A stretch of 17,039 nt of DNA, from contig AQRW01000133.1 in assembly GCA_000402295.1 (NCBI GenBank), positions 1 to 17,039 of the forward strand, given 5' to 3'. The position numbers were made by a program, and so were the translations under genes. Shown piece after piece: positions 1 to 6,947 of this stretch (position 1 is its first letter; each line of letters begins with the position of its first letter). The stretch comes from Candidatus Aerophobus profundus SCGC AAA252-L23. Lineage in GTDB: Bacteria > Aerophobota > Aerophobia > Aerophobales > Aerophobaceae. The notes under the pieces were generated by a model, which was given only the letters and a program-made list of their open reading frames with translations, was not told the origin of the DNA and did no database searches.

Positions 1-80
1 AGAATAAAGTGCTCATGAGTATCTATTAAGGTTATTTTCTCTAATTCTCCCCTTAATTCCTCAAATAAACCTTTTTCCAT
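1..80 (-). CDS. Amidohydrolase-family protein, N-terminus only
   Basis: Only the first 26 codons are inside the window; the gene continues past the left edge. The ATG at 80-78 is preceded by a strong SD (AAAGGAGA, 95-88) at 7 nt spacing. The visible N-terminus ends in LIDTHEHF (residues 18-25), the His-x-His metal-binding start of strand 1 in metal-dependent amidohydrolases of the TIM-barrel type, so H22 and H24 would be metal ligands. The short charged lead before it is typical of predicted amidohydrolase_2-like enzymes. It follows the dinG-like gene by 39 nt on the same strand and is probably cotranscribed. The substrate cannot be told from this fragment; the family call rests on a single motif. 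Confidence 0.6.
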   Translation of the reverse strand, partial: MEKGLFEELRGELEKITLIDTHEHFI

Positions 81-119
81 TTAGGTATCTCCTTTGAAAA
101 TATTATTTTACTTCTCTTA

Positions 120-2126
120 TTATCCTGTTAGAGATAGTTTTGCTGATCTCTCTTTTCTGATTTTAGATAAAAACTCTTTTACTTCGGAAAGCTCAGTGGT
201 CTGCTGACATCTCGGCAGAGAGGCCAAAAATTTTCCTCCGTAGGAGCGAGTCTTCAAGCGAGGGTCAAGAAGAGCTACCAGCCCAGAATCATCCTTTTTT
301 CTAATCAAACGGCCAAATCCCTGTCGCAGCATAATGATTGCCTGGGGAATTTGATACTCAATAAAGGGATTCTTGCCTTCTCGGGAAAGCTCATTTAATC
401 TTGCCTCAGTGACCGGATCGTTAGGTACAGCAAAGGGGAGCTTAGTAATAATGACTATCTCCAGAGCATCTCCGGGAACATCTATCCCCTGCCAGAAAGT
501 ATTAGTTCCCAGAAGAACACAGTTATTACTCCGCTGAAAATTCTCCACCAATTGATGGCGAGGTATATCTCCCTGTTTTAAAAACTTAAACTCCGGGAGA
601 GACTTGCTCAAGCATCCATAAGCCTTTTCTATCATCCGTATATTGGTGAAAAGAATAAAGGCCCGACCTTCAGAATAGCGCAAGATCCCTTCTGTCCTTT
701 TAATAAGCGCTTGATTAAACAGGCTATAATCACCGGAAGGATCGGGTAGATCTGAGGTGAGGTAAAGAAGAACATGATTCTGGTAATCAAAGAAAGAGCC
801 CAAAATAAGTTCTTCCGCTTCCTCTATCCCCAATCGTGCTCGAATAAATCGAAATGAGTTAGCCACTGCCAGGGTAGCCGAAGTAAGGACCACGGTGTTT
901 TTGGTCTTCAAGATTCTCTCTCGAAACTCCTCAGCAATATTGAGGGGAGTCATATGCAGAGATATCTTGGCCCTCTTTTTCCCCTTGATAACCTCTACCC
1001 AATAAACCTGGTGAGCTGTTTCCTGCTTAAGTATAGCCTCCAGGCCAAGATTAATCTCCTGACAGCGGTGAGCAAAGGCCTCCAGCTCATTTTTTCTTTC
1101 CTCATCCGAGAGATTTTTCATTTCCTCTTTCAACCGACTCTCCAGGGTTAATAAAGGTTCCTTAAGAACATTTTTTAGAGAATCTGGCTCCAGACAAAAA
1201 GAAACAGATTTTTCTCCCACTCTGGCCAGTAAATTATTAAAAAAGAGTTTGCTGGCTACCCGCGCCTGAGCCACCGCACTGATCATCTCATCTAACTTAT
1301 CCGAAGTAATCCCTCTAAGTCGACCTATCAGACCCTTCTTCATAACTGGATTAAAGAGACTATCGAGAAAAAACTTGATTTTGCTCATAGAAACTTCTAT
1401 TCCCAAATAGCTGGTGGCTACTTCCTCTAAATTATGGGCCTCATCAAAGATGACCGCTTCAAATTGAGGAAGTACTTTCTCCTCAGCGCAGAGATTGGCC
1501 ATATAGAGGTGGTGATTAACCACCAGAACCTGAGCTCGGGTTTGTTCCTTCCTGGCCTGATTGTAGTAACAGCTTCCTCGGAAGGGACACTTCTCCCCTA
1601 AACAAAGGTCTCCCTCCCGGTTGATTTCAGACCAGATAGCATTATTCGGAACAAAACTCAGCTCCGATTTCAGACCGGTTCGGGTATTCCTCACCCAGGC
1701 AGCAATTCTTCTCACCTGTGTTTTAGTTGTCAAATCGGCAAATAACCCTTCCAAAGTAGCCTGAGCATGCCTCCTCAAGCAGAGATAATTATTACTCCCC
1801 AGGCAAAGGGCAAATTGAAAATCAATTCCTAAAACCTCCTTTAAGAAAGGCAAATCCTTTTTTATAAGTTGCTGTTGCAAAGTCTTGGTATAAGTAGAGA
1901 TGACTACCCGTTTCTTATTTTCCGTCGCCCAGAGGATAGAGGATACCAGATAAGCCAAACTCTTACCCGTGCCTGTACCTGCCTCGACTAAAAGATAGTG
2001 TTTTCCGGCCAAGGCTCTCTCCACCGCCTCGGCCATCTTGAGCTGAATGGAGCGATATTCATACCCGGCCAGCTCGGCGGATATCAGTCCATCCTTACCA
2101 AAAATATCTCTTATTCTTTTGCTCAT
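120..2126 (-). CDS. dinG: DinG-family ATP-dependent DNA helicase (XPD-like, Fe-S)
   Basis: Superfamily 2 helicase of the DinG/XPD type, 668 aa, expected to unwind 5'-tailed DNA, R-loops and similar repair or replication intermediates in the cytoplasm. Walker A is AGTGTGKS at 49-56. Four cysteines at C116, C175, C180 and C186 have the placement of the [4Fe-4S] cluster ligands of this family. The DEAH box is at 228-231. Helicase motif VI reads QGFGRLIR at 602-609 near the C-terminus. The length is close to E. coli DinG, and the N-terminal exonuclease domain seen in some Firmicutes DinG proteins is absent. The ATG overlaps the stop of the upstream small cysteine protein (ATGA), and no good SD is visible, so translation is probably coupled. 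An amidohydrolase gene follows 39 nt downstream of the stop. Family call is firm; the exact cellular role is inferred. Confidence 0.92.
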   Translation of the reverse strand: MSKRIRDIFGKDGLISAELAGYEYRSIQLKMAEAVERALAGKHYLLVEAGTGTGKSLAYLVSSILWATENKKRVVISTYTKTLQQQLIKKDLPFLKEVLGIDFQFALCLGSNNYLCLRRHAQATLEGLFADLTTKTQVRRIAAWVRNTRTGLKSELSFVPNNAIWSEINREGDLCLGEKCPFRGSCYYNQARKEQTRAQVLVVNHHLYMANLCAEEKVLPQFEAVIFDEAHNLEEVATSYLGIEVSMSKIKFFLDSLFNPVMKKGLIGRLRGITSDKLDEMISAVAQARVASKLFFNNLLARVGEKSVSFCLEPDSLKNVLKEPLLTLESRLKEEMKNLSDEERKNELEAFAHRCQEINLGLEAILKQETAHQVYWVEVIKGKKRAKISLHMTPLNIAEEFRERILKTKNTVVLTSATLAVANSFRFIRARLGIEEAEELILGSFFDYQNHVLLYLTSDLPDPSGDYSLFNQALIKRTEGILRYSEGRAFILFTNIRMIEKAYGCLSKSLPEFKFLKQGDIPRHQLVENFQRSNNCVLLGTNTFWQGIDVPGDALEIVIITKLPFAVPNDPVTEARLNELSREGKNPFIEYQIPQAIIMLRQGFGRLIRKKDDSGLVALLDPRLKTRSYGGKFLASLPRCQQTTELSEVKEFLSKIRKERSAKLSLTG

Positions 2127-2338
2127 TCTGGTCTTTTTAGTTTCTCATCAATGCTTCCGTCGGGAAGCATCCAATCTGGGTGGAACTTTCCTCTTCTCTC
2201 CATCTGGTATCTCACACAACTTTTCCAATCTCCCTGGCAATATCGCTCGATCCACTTTTTGTTCAGTCTTCCTTCTTCCCAAAACCGCTTCATGGGACAT
2301 ATCGGGAACCATTGGCAACTTTTCGAAACCATCTGCAC
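2123..2338 (-). CDS. Small conserved-looking four-cysteine protein
   Basis: A 71-aa product starting at GTG 2338; an in-frame ATG at 2332 is an equally possible start. The protein has four cysteines in two pairs (C8 and C13; C34 and C41 counting from GTG), a WIERYCQGDWKSC segment and a HPDWMLPDG segment near the C-terminus. The pattern looks like a small metal- or Fe-S-binding protein. I recall similar short proteins beside DNA-repair genes in other bacteria and archaea, but I cannot name the family. The stop overlaps the start of the dinG-like gene by ATGA, so the two are translationally coupled and may work together. SD support is weak (GGTG). The function is unknown. I consider it a real gene because of the coupling and the non-random cysteine and tryptophan layout. 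Confidence 0.72.
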   Translation of the reverse strand: MQMVSKSCQWFPICPMKRFWEEGRLNKKWIERYCQGDWKSCVRYQMERRGKFHPDWMLPDGSIDEKLKRPE

Positions 2339-2663
2339 CTGTATAATAGTTTAGATTTCATAAAGCTAACCGCAACCTTTAAGTTGCGCAAAGGAACCAT
2401 GGTAGCCGCAGCTTTCAAGCTGCGCAAATAAACGCAGACCATAATAGAGGGGCTAAAGCCTGTGGCTACCGGATTTACACCCTCTCTCTTAATCACCTAT
2501 CCCTTTTTAATCCCACTTCCACATAACTGACAGTCACAGACCCTTGATTAAATGTCTCTGAACTACGATAAAAAGATGAGCCAAGGAAAAGAACAGGGGC
2601 TTTATGAGATAAATTATAGAAAGATCTAACTCCCATATCTAAAATGCCAGAGAGGATATTGAA
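2339..2663. other. Divergent intergenic region, no gene seen
   Basis: This gap lies between the leftward four-cysteine/dinG operon and the rightward sugar operon. Its left half holds the palindromic repeat array at 2371-2470. From 2471 to about 2660 I see no convincing gene, RNA or terminator. A minus-strand open frame crosses 2493-2783, but it has no SD, runs over the plus-strand promoter and is not protein-like. A TATTAT sequence just upstream of the GTG at 2338 could be a minus-strand -10, but no matching -35 was found. Confidence 0.5.
2371..2470 (-). repeat. REP/BIME-like palindromic array, copy A
   Basis: The array has three hairpin units. Unit 1 (2371-2388) is an 18-nt palindrome with 7 of 8 stem pairs (CGCAACCT/AAGTTGCG). 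Unit 2 (2407-2424) has a perfect 8-bp stem, CGCAGCTT-TC-AAGCTGCG, and is preceded by GGTAGCC (2401-2407). Unit 3 (about 2447-2464) is degenerate around GGCT-AA-AGCC and is followed by GGCTACC (2464-2470), the inverted partner of GGTAGCC. Read on the minus strand, the whole array matches the array at 9865-9954 in order and largely in sequence, so the two are inverted copies. A GTAG tetranucleotide 5' of a palindrome, and inverted pairing of units, are hallmarks of REP/BIME elements. Confidence 0.8.
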
Positions 2664-2693
2664 TGTCAATGTAGCAGAGAAAGTTGATTGACA
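2664..2693 (+). promoter_or_regulatory. Inverted repeat overlapping -35, possible operator
   Basis: TGTCAAT (2664-2670) and ATTGACA (2687-2693) are perfect 7-bp inverted arms, and the right arm covers the -35 box. A shorter overlapping symmetry, GTTG-N5-CAAC (2683-2695), also spans the -35. Either could be a repressor site for the sugar operon. No regulator gene is in the window, so this is only a candidate. Confidence 0.3.
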
Positions 2694-2715
2694 ACCAGGA
2701 GAGTCAGAGTATAAT
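2688..2715 (+). promoter_or_regulatory. Sigma70-type promoter of the sugar operon
   Basis: A perfect -35 TTGACA (2688-2693) and a perfect -10 TATAAT (2710-2715) are separated by 16 bp. Transcription would start near 2722, leaving a 5' leader of about 95 nt before the solute-binding protein gene. This is the best promoter match in the window. It sits directly upstream of the leader peptide and importer genes. Confidence 0.82.
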
Positions 2716-2738
2716 GACTTCCCGAGGAAGGAAAAGTT

Positions 2739-2816
2739 ATGGAAAACAGAGGGAGAGGAGGTAAAAAAATGACTTTTTGGCAAGTAAGAGCCTGCATAAA
2801 AAAAGGAGGCTGGTAA
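2739..2816 (+). CDS. Short leader peptide ORF before the solute-binding protein
   Basis: An ORF of 25 codons from ATG 2739, or 15 codons from the in-frame ATG at 2769, ends in TAA (2814-2816) directly abutting the ATG of the binding-protein gene (TAAATG). The 2769 start has a strong SD (GAGAGGAGG, 2753-2761) 7 nt upstream and would give MTFWQVRACIKKGGW. The 2739 start has a weaker GGAAGGAAA upstream. The SD of the next gene (AAAGGAGG) is embedded in the last sense codons of this ORF. It lies after the consensus promoter, so it should be transcribed. It may couple or gate translation of the binding protein. It encodes no recognisable domain, and the two tryptophans and one cysteine do not form a classic attenuator codon run. 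Whether it is translated is unproven. Confidence 0.5.
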   Translation: MENRGRGGKKMTFWQVRACIKKGGW

Positions 2817-4100
2817 ATGTTTAAAAATAAGGTAATGAGGGTCGGAACAGTATTAACAGTTACCTTGCTTGTAGCAGCTTTTTTGAGTATCACATCCCTG
2901 GGAATAGCTAAGGAAAAACTAACCGTGTGGATTGGTGGTCACGTGGTTGAAGAAGAAGCCGGATGGCAAAAAATTGTGGGAGATTTTGAAGCGAAATACG
3001 GTATTGATGTGGAATACCAGCTCGTTGGCTTCGAAGTATATTACAGTAAGTTAATCACTGCTTTCGAAGCTGGGGAGCCACCCGATGTTTGTTTTGCTGA
3101 CCTGGGTGGCTGGGCACCCGTTTTTGCTTCTCACGGATGGCTGGAACCGCTTGATAACAGACTGGAAGCCTGGTCAGATACCAACCAGATATGGGAAAAC
3201 TTATGGGGGACCGTTAGCTATAAGAACAAAAGATACGGGCTTCCCTGGTTCACTGACGATCGTTCGTTGTTGTATAATCACAATATGTTCAGGGATGCCG
3301 GGCTTGACCCTAACAATCCTCCAGTGAAATGGTATGATCTGGTAGGTGATGCTATGCTGCTGACTGATCCAGTTAAAGGTTGTTACGGCTATGGTGTATC
3401 CGGTGCTATGAGTGAAATCACCACTCTGGCCTATATGATATTTCTCTACGGAGCCGGCGGCGAAGTGCTCACTCCAGGATTTGAGAGTGCTGCTTTTAAT
3501 ACTCCTGAGGGTCTGGAAGCCTTAAAATTTTACACTGATCTGTTTCTCAAATACAAGGTTTCCCCGCCAGCAACGATAGGCTACACAGAAGATGATTACC
3601 GAACCATGATGTCTCAGAACCGGATAGCTATGGCTATTGGTGGTCCCTGGTCCATTCCTTTGATTGAGGCGGCAAACCCAGCCATAGAGGGTAATTATGG
3701 ATTTGCTCTTCATCCCTACCTCAAGCAAGAAGCCAGTGTTCTGGGCGGTTGGGCTACGGTGATCGCTAAGAAGTCTCAACACAAGGATGCTGCCTGGAAG
3801 TTCATGACTTACATTAGCGGTAAGGACATCTGGATGTGGTGGATTGACAAATATCACGGACCTATGCCGACCAGAAAAGATGTTTGTCTGGAATCACCCA
3901 TACTCACTCAGGATCCACGCTGGAAAATGATCATTGATATCTTCCCCACTGCCCATATAAGAGCTCCTATTGCTGAATGGACTAAGATTTCCTATGCCAT
4001 CCAATCAATGGTGCAAAAGGTGCTCTCCAAGAAAATGTCAGCGGCGGAAGCCCTTATTTGGGGCGCATCCGAAGTTGACACTGCCCTGGGAGCCAAATAA
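2817..4100 (+). CDS. ABC transporter solute-binding protein (sugar type, family 1)
   Basis: A 427-aa extracellular solute-binding protein that would capture a sugar or oligosaccharide and deliver it to the two permeases downstream (CUT1-like importer). The N-terminus is a Sec signal peptide: basic start, hydrophobic stretch about 9-29, likely cleavage after GIA (residue 31). No lipobox cysteine is present, so the protein is probably periplasmic and soluble. The mature part shows typical family-1 features: an N-terminal LTVWIGG strand, EAGEPPDVCFADLGGWAPVF in the substrate-cleft region, and GGPWSIPLIEAA in the second lobe. Start ATG 2817 has AAAGGAGG at 2802-2809. It is the first large gene of the operon. 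A hairpin lies downstream before the permease genes, consistent with higher expression of the binding protein. The specific substrate cannot be deduced. Confidence 0.93.
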   Translation: MFKNKVMRVGTVLTVTLLVAAFLSITSLGIAKEKLTVWIGGHVVEEEAGWQKIVGDFEAKYGIDVEYQLVGFEVYYSKLITAFEAGEPPDVCFADLGGWAPVFASHGWLEPLDNRLEAWSDTNQIWENLWGTVSYKNKRYGLPWFTDDRSLLYNHNMFRDAGLDPNNPPVKWYDLVGDAMLLTDPVKGCYGYGVSGAMSEITTLAYMIFLYGAGGEVLTPGFESAAFNTPEGLEALKFYTDLFLKYKVSPPATIGYTEDDYRTMMSQNRIAMAIGGPWSIPLIEAANPAIEGNYGFALHPYLKQEASVLGGWATVIAKKSQHKDAAWKFMTYISGKDIWMWWIDKYHGPMPTRKDVCLESPILTQDPRWKMIIDIFPTAHIRAPIAEWTKISYAIQSMVQKVLSKKMSAAEALIWGASEVDTALGAK

Positions 4101-4117
4101 ACAAGGATATTATTAGT

Positions 4118-4129
4118 CTGGTTAACCAG
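4118..4129. promoter_or_regulatory. 12-bp perfect palindrome CTGGTTAACCAG
   Basis: A perfect palindrome lies 18 nt after the binding-protein stop codon. It has the TGGT...ACCA shape seen in some GntR/FadR-type operators, but it could simply be part of the mRNA 3' structure. A related 10-bp palindrome, CTGGTACCAG, occurs at 10541-10550 in another intergenic region. Confidence 0.25.
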
Positions 4130-4139
4130 TGAGTAAAGA

Positions 4140-4189
4140 AGACTCCTCTCCCTCTGAATAAAGTCCAGGAGTCTAATAGATAATTTTTC
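4140..4189 (+). terminator. Stem-loop with T-rich tail between binding protein and permease
   Basis: Perfect 8-bp arms AGACTCCT (4140-4147) and AGGAGTCT (4167-4174) enclose a 19-nt loop. A T-rich stretch (ATTTTTCTT) follows about 8 nt later. The large loop and the gap before the T run make it a weak intrinsic terminator. A partial terminator or an mRNA-stabilising structure after a binding-protein gene is a common arrangement that keeps binding protein in excess over permeases. Confidence 0.45.
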
Positions 4190-4245
4190 TTCCAAAAAGT
4201 TAAGATAAACTAACTAATTTTAGAGCTTAAACACACAGGAAAATA

Positions 4246-5148
4246 ATTCTTTTATCGAGAAATAAAAAATGTATCAGGGGAAAGAATAAAATTTATAGAT
4301 CCAAAGAAATTAGGCAAGCTTACCTATATATTACGCCTTATCTTGTCATCGTACTGGCACTTTTAGCCTACCTTTTATTGAGAAACGTGGCTATTAGTAT
4401 AAATGGATTTCACTCTCCCACCCTGAAGAACTACTGGGTCACCATTATGGACCCTCTTTTTCTTACCATCAATTTCAATACTTTAATCTGGGTAGTCGGT
4501 TGTGTGGTTTTGCAACTACTTTTCGCCGGCACCATAGCTCTATTATTAAACGTTAACTTTAGGGGAAACATTGTTTTCCGAATACTTATTCTGGCTCTTC
4601 CCTGGGCTACTCCCGATGTGGTCACGGCAGTATCCTGGAAATGGATGTATAATGATATGTACGGAGTAATTAATGATATTCTTCAAAAGTTGGGATTAAT
4701 TAAATTTTATCTTCCCTGGCTAGCTTTGCCTAATCTAGCAAAAATTGCGGTGATCATCAGTAATGTATGGAAAGGATTCGCCATTTCCGCAATGATATAT
4801 TTAGCCGGGTTAAAGACTATTCCCCGACAGTTTTACGAAGCAGCAGAAATTGATGGGGCTTCCCTCTGGAAAAAACTGATTCATATAACTCTTCCTTCTA
4901 TGCGTTCAATCATTTTGACTACGGTTCTTTTAACCGCGATGTGGACTTTCAATTATTTCCCTCTCATATATATAATGACCGGAGGGGGACCTTCCAATGC
5001 CACCGATACCGTAGTAACTTATTCATATCGACAGGCTTTTTGGCTACTTGATTTTGGAAGAGCAACAGCTTTATCTACCATTGCTTTTATTGTACTCCTG
5101 ATAGTAGCTATTCTCTATACCCGGTTATTAATGAAAGAAAAATCATGA
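4246..5148 (+). CDS. ABC sugar transporter permease 1 (MalF/UgpA type)
   Basis: Inner-membrane permease of a CUT1-like sugar importer. The conserved cytoplasmic EAA loop is clear in YEAAEIDGASLWKKLIHITLP, followed by hydrophobic segments to the C-terminus. The start is a problem. Coding similarity clearly begins before the TTG at 4378, because an in-frame SKEIRQAYLYITPYLVIV segment (from about 4300) is the expected cytoplasmic lead plus first membrane helix. The frame is open from 4231, but has no ATG, GTG or TTG before 4378. I place the start at ATT 4246, which has AGGA at 4237-4240 upstream and gives 300 aa, a normal length. Alternatives are ATC 4273, or ATG 4269 with a one-base indel (for example in the GGGG run at 4277-4280). 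The stop overlaps the next permease start by ATGA. Confidence 0.85.
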   Translation: MLLSRNKKCIRGKNKIYRSKEIRQAYLYITPYLVIVLALLAYLLLRNVAISINGFHSPTLKNYWVTIMDPLFLTINFNTLIWVVGCVVLQLLFAGTIALLLNVNFRGNIVFRILILALPWATPDVVTAVSWKWMYNDMYGVINDILQKLGLIKFYLPWLALPNLAKIAVIISNVWKGFAISAMIYLAGLKTIPRQFYEAAEIDGASLWKKLIHITLPSMRSIILTTVLLTAMWTFNYFPLIYIMTGGGPSNATDTVVTYSYRQAFWLLDFGRATALSTIAFIVLLIVAILYTRLLMKEKS

Positions 5149-5975
5149 AAAAACTGAGAAAATATCAAATGGGTATTATCTATGGAGTTCTTGCTTTAAT
5201 TTCTGCTATAGTCGTATTCCCCCTCTTCTGGTTATTTGTTACCTCTCTGAAGACTACTCCCGAAATATATCGCTTCCCCATAACTTACTATCCTCACCAC
5301 CCGACTTTGGTGCATTATCAAAAGATTATTGACCTTAATTTTCCCAGATTTTTTCTCAATAGCATTATCATCGGAACAGGGACGATGTTTACCGCTATCT
5401 TAATCGGTATCCTGCCCGCTTATGCCTTCGCTCGTTTCCGTTTTCCCTTCAAGAATATCCTTTTGATTTCTATTCTTATTTCTCAAATGTTTCCTATGGT
5501 CTCCTTTGTTATTCCCATATTTCAGTTATTAAAACGGATCAATCTAATGAATTCCTATGGGGGAATAATTCTTTCTTATATCCCCTTTGTCAGCCCAGTA
5601 GTGGTATGGATTCTCAAAAATTTCTTTGAAAATGTTCCTATTGAGCTGGAGGAAGCAGCCATGGTTGATGGATGTAACCGTCTTCAGGCTTTCGTTAGAG
5701 TTATTTTCCCTTTGATTGGTCCCGGTGTCTCCTCCACCGGAATTTATGTGTTCTTATTTGTCTGGGCCGAGTTGATGTTTGCCCTCTCTTTTCTTACCGC
5801 CCCCTCGATGCAGACAATCTCAGTATTTCTGACCTTGTTCGTGGGAGAGTATCAGACTCGGTGGGGACCCTTATTTGCCGCTTCAGTCATTTCAGCTGTT
5901 CCCCCTCTCATTGCCTTTACTTTACTTCAAAAGCACTTTATCGCTGGCCTGACCACCGGAGGAGTTAAAGGATAA
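5145..5975 (+). CDS. ABC sugar transporter permease 2 (MalG/UgpE type)
   Basis: Second inner-membrane permease of the same importer, 276 aa. The first membrane helix lies at about 10-33, followed by the typical periplasmic lead with TSLKTTPEIYRFP. The EAA loop is EEAAMVDGCNRLQAF at 169-183, with the conserved glycine G176, and it contacts the ATPase subunit in this family. About six membrane segments are visible and the C-terminus ends in a HFIAGLTTGGVKG tail, a very common ending for this family. The ATG overlaps the stop of permease 1 (ATGA), indicating coupling. No ATP-binding protein gene follows; as in many CUT1 systems, a shared MsmX/UgpC-type ATPase encoded elsewhere is expected. Confidence 0.94.
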   Translation: MKKLRKYQMGIIYGVLALISAIVVFPLFWLFVTSLKTTPEIYRFPITYYPHHPTLVHYQKIIDLNFPRFFLNSIIIGTGTMFTAILIGILPAYAFARFRFPFKNILLISILISQMFPMVSFVIPIFQLLKRINLMNSYGGIILSYIPFVSPVVVWILKNFFENVPIELEEAAMVDGCNRLQAFVRVIFPLIGPGVSSTGIYVFLFVWAELMFALSFLTAPSMQTISVFLTLFVGEYQTRWGPLFAASVISAVPPLIAFTLLQKHFIAGLTTGGVKG

Positions 5976-6013
5976 ACCGTAAATAATGCTTTTCAGAAAT
6001 AAGGAGAAAATAA

Positions 6014-6871
6014 TTGCCTTTAGTTAGCACCACCGAACTTTATGAGGATGCCGAAAGATTGGGTTATGCCTTAGGAGCCTGGGACACTTGTGGAGGCCAA
6101 ATTGACGAGATTGAAGCTATCTTTCAAGCCGCGGAGGAAATGAACTCTCCGGCAATCATTAGCGACGGTTACGGACCTATGGAAAGATATTTCGGCCTGG
6201 AGTACTTTGCTACCATTATCCGCATGAGAGCAGCAAAATCCAGTGTCCCGGTAGCTCTGCACCTGGACCATGCTTTTGAATTTGATTACGTTATCCGGGC
6301 CATAAGATCTGGATTCACCTCGGTTATGTTTGACGGCTCCAGACTCTCTTATGAAAAAAATGTCCAGACTACCAGAAAAGTGGTAGAAGTGGCCCATAGC
6401 GTAGGTGTAAGTGTAGAGGCCGAATTAGGCAGTGTGGGAGGCTTGGAAGGAGATAGCTTCTCTCATACTGATAAATCCTTGTATACCGACCCCGATATTG
6501 CTCACGATTTTGTAGAAGAAACGGGAATAGACTCGTTTGCTCCGGCGATTGGGAATGCACACGGATTTTATACTCAAGAGCCCAAGCTGGATTTTGAGCG
6601 GTTGAAGAGGATAAGAGAAAAAGTTCGCCTTCCTCTGGTGCTTCACGGGGCTACCGGAATTCCCCTGGACGAGGTGAAAAAAGCAATTAGTCTGGGAATC
6701 CGCAAGATAAATCTAGCTACCATAGTTCATCATATTTATGTGAAGGGACTAAGAGAACACCTGAAAAAGTATCCGGAAGATGAGCGGAATGTACTGCAGG
6801 GGGCAAGAGAACCATTAAAGAAGTTAATCAAAGAGCAGATGAAAGCCTTTGGCAGTGCGAGAGTGAAGTAG
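6014..6871 (+). CDS. Class II ketose-bisphosphate aldolase family protein
   Basis: A 285-aa TIM-barrel zinc aldolase of the class II FBA/GatY/KbaY family, which reversibly splits a ketose (bis)phosphate into DHAP and an aldehyde. Visible motifs: LHLDHAFEFD at 82-91, with D85 in the position of the catalytic aspartate and H86 of a zinc ligand; VEAELGSVGG at 134-143; NAHGFY at 181-186, with zinc ligand H183; LVLHGATGIP at 208-217, with zinc ligand H211; and a KINLAT phosphate-binding segment after it. The family's usual HGGSG is HGATG here. Start TTG 6014 has AAGGAG (6001-6006) at 7 nt spacing, and no ATG fits. It lies 38 nt after permease 2. Its sugar substrate is not set by sequence: fructose-1,6-, tagatose- or deoxyketogluconate-type substrates are all possible. 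Confidence 0.9.
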   Translation: MPLVSTTELYEDAERLGYALGAWDTCGGQIDEIEAIFQAAEEMNSPAIISDGYGPMERYFGLEYFATIIRMRAAKSSVPVALHLDHAFEFDYVIRAIRSGFTSVMFDGSRLSYEKNVQTTRKVVEVAHSVGVSVEAELGSVGGLEGDSFSHTDKSLYTDPDIAHDFVEETGIDSFAPAIGNAHGFYTQEPKLDFERLKRIREKVRLPLVLHGATGIPLDEVKKAISLGIRKINLATIVHHIYVKGLREHLKKYPEDERNVLQGAREPLKKLIKEQMKAFGSARVK

Positions 6872-6905
6872 TTACAATTCTTAAGTTGCGCAAATGAGCG
6901 TAACT
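6868..6905 (+). repeat. Degenerate REP-like unit overlapping aldolase stop
   Basis: GTAG at 6868-6871 includes the TAG stop of the aldolase gene. It is followed by a sequence that aligns with unit 2 of the array at 2401 and shares TTGCGCAAAT with small changes. Arms GTTAC (6871-6875) and GTAAC (6900-6904) form an outer inverted repeat. It appears to be a diverged single unit of the same palindrome family, lying inside the operon. Confidence 0.5.
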
Positions 6906-6947
6906 CAGGGTTAAATAGACAAAATTCCATTGGTTAAGGAGTGAGCA

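Noticed and set aside
2371..2470. CRISPR array from spaced palindromic repeats
   Set aside because: Units differ in sequence, spacers are short and uneven, and units are inverted relative to each other; REP/BIME structure explains them better.
2493..2783. Minus-strand 96-codon open frame in the divergent gap
   Set aside because: It has no SD, crosses the plus-strand promoter and leader, and its composition (serine/phenylalanine rich without pattern) looks like chance.
4378..5148. TTG 4378 as the true start of the first permease
   Set aside because: It has no SD, cuts through the first membrane helix and leaves out the clearly coding cytoplasmic lead upstream.
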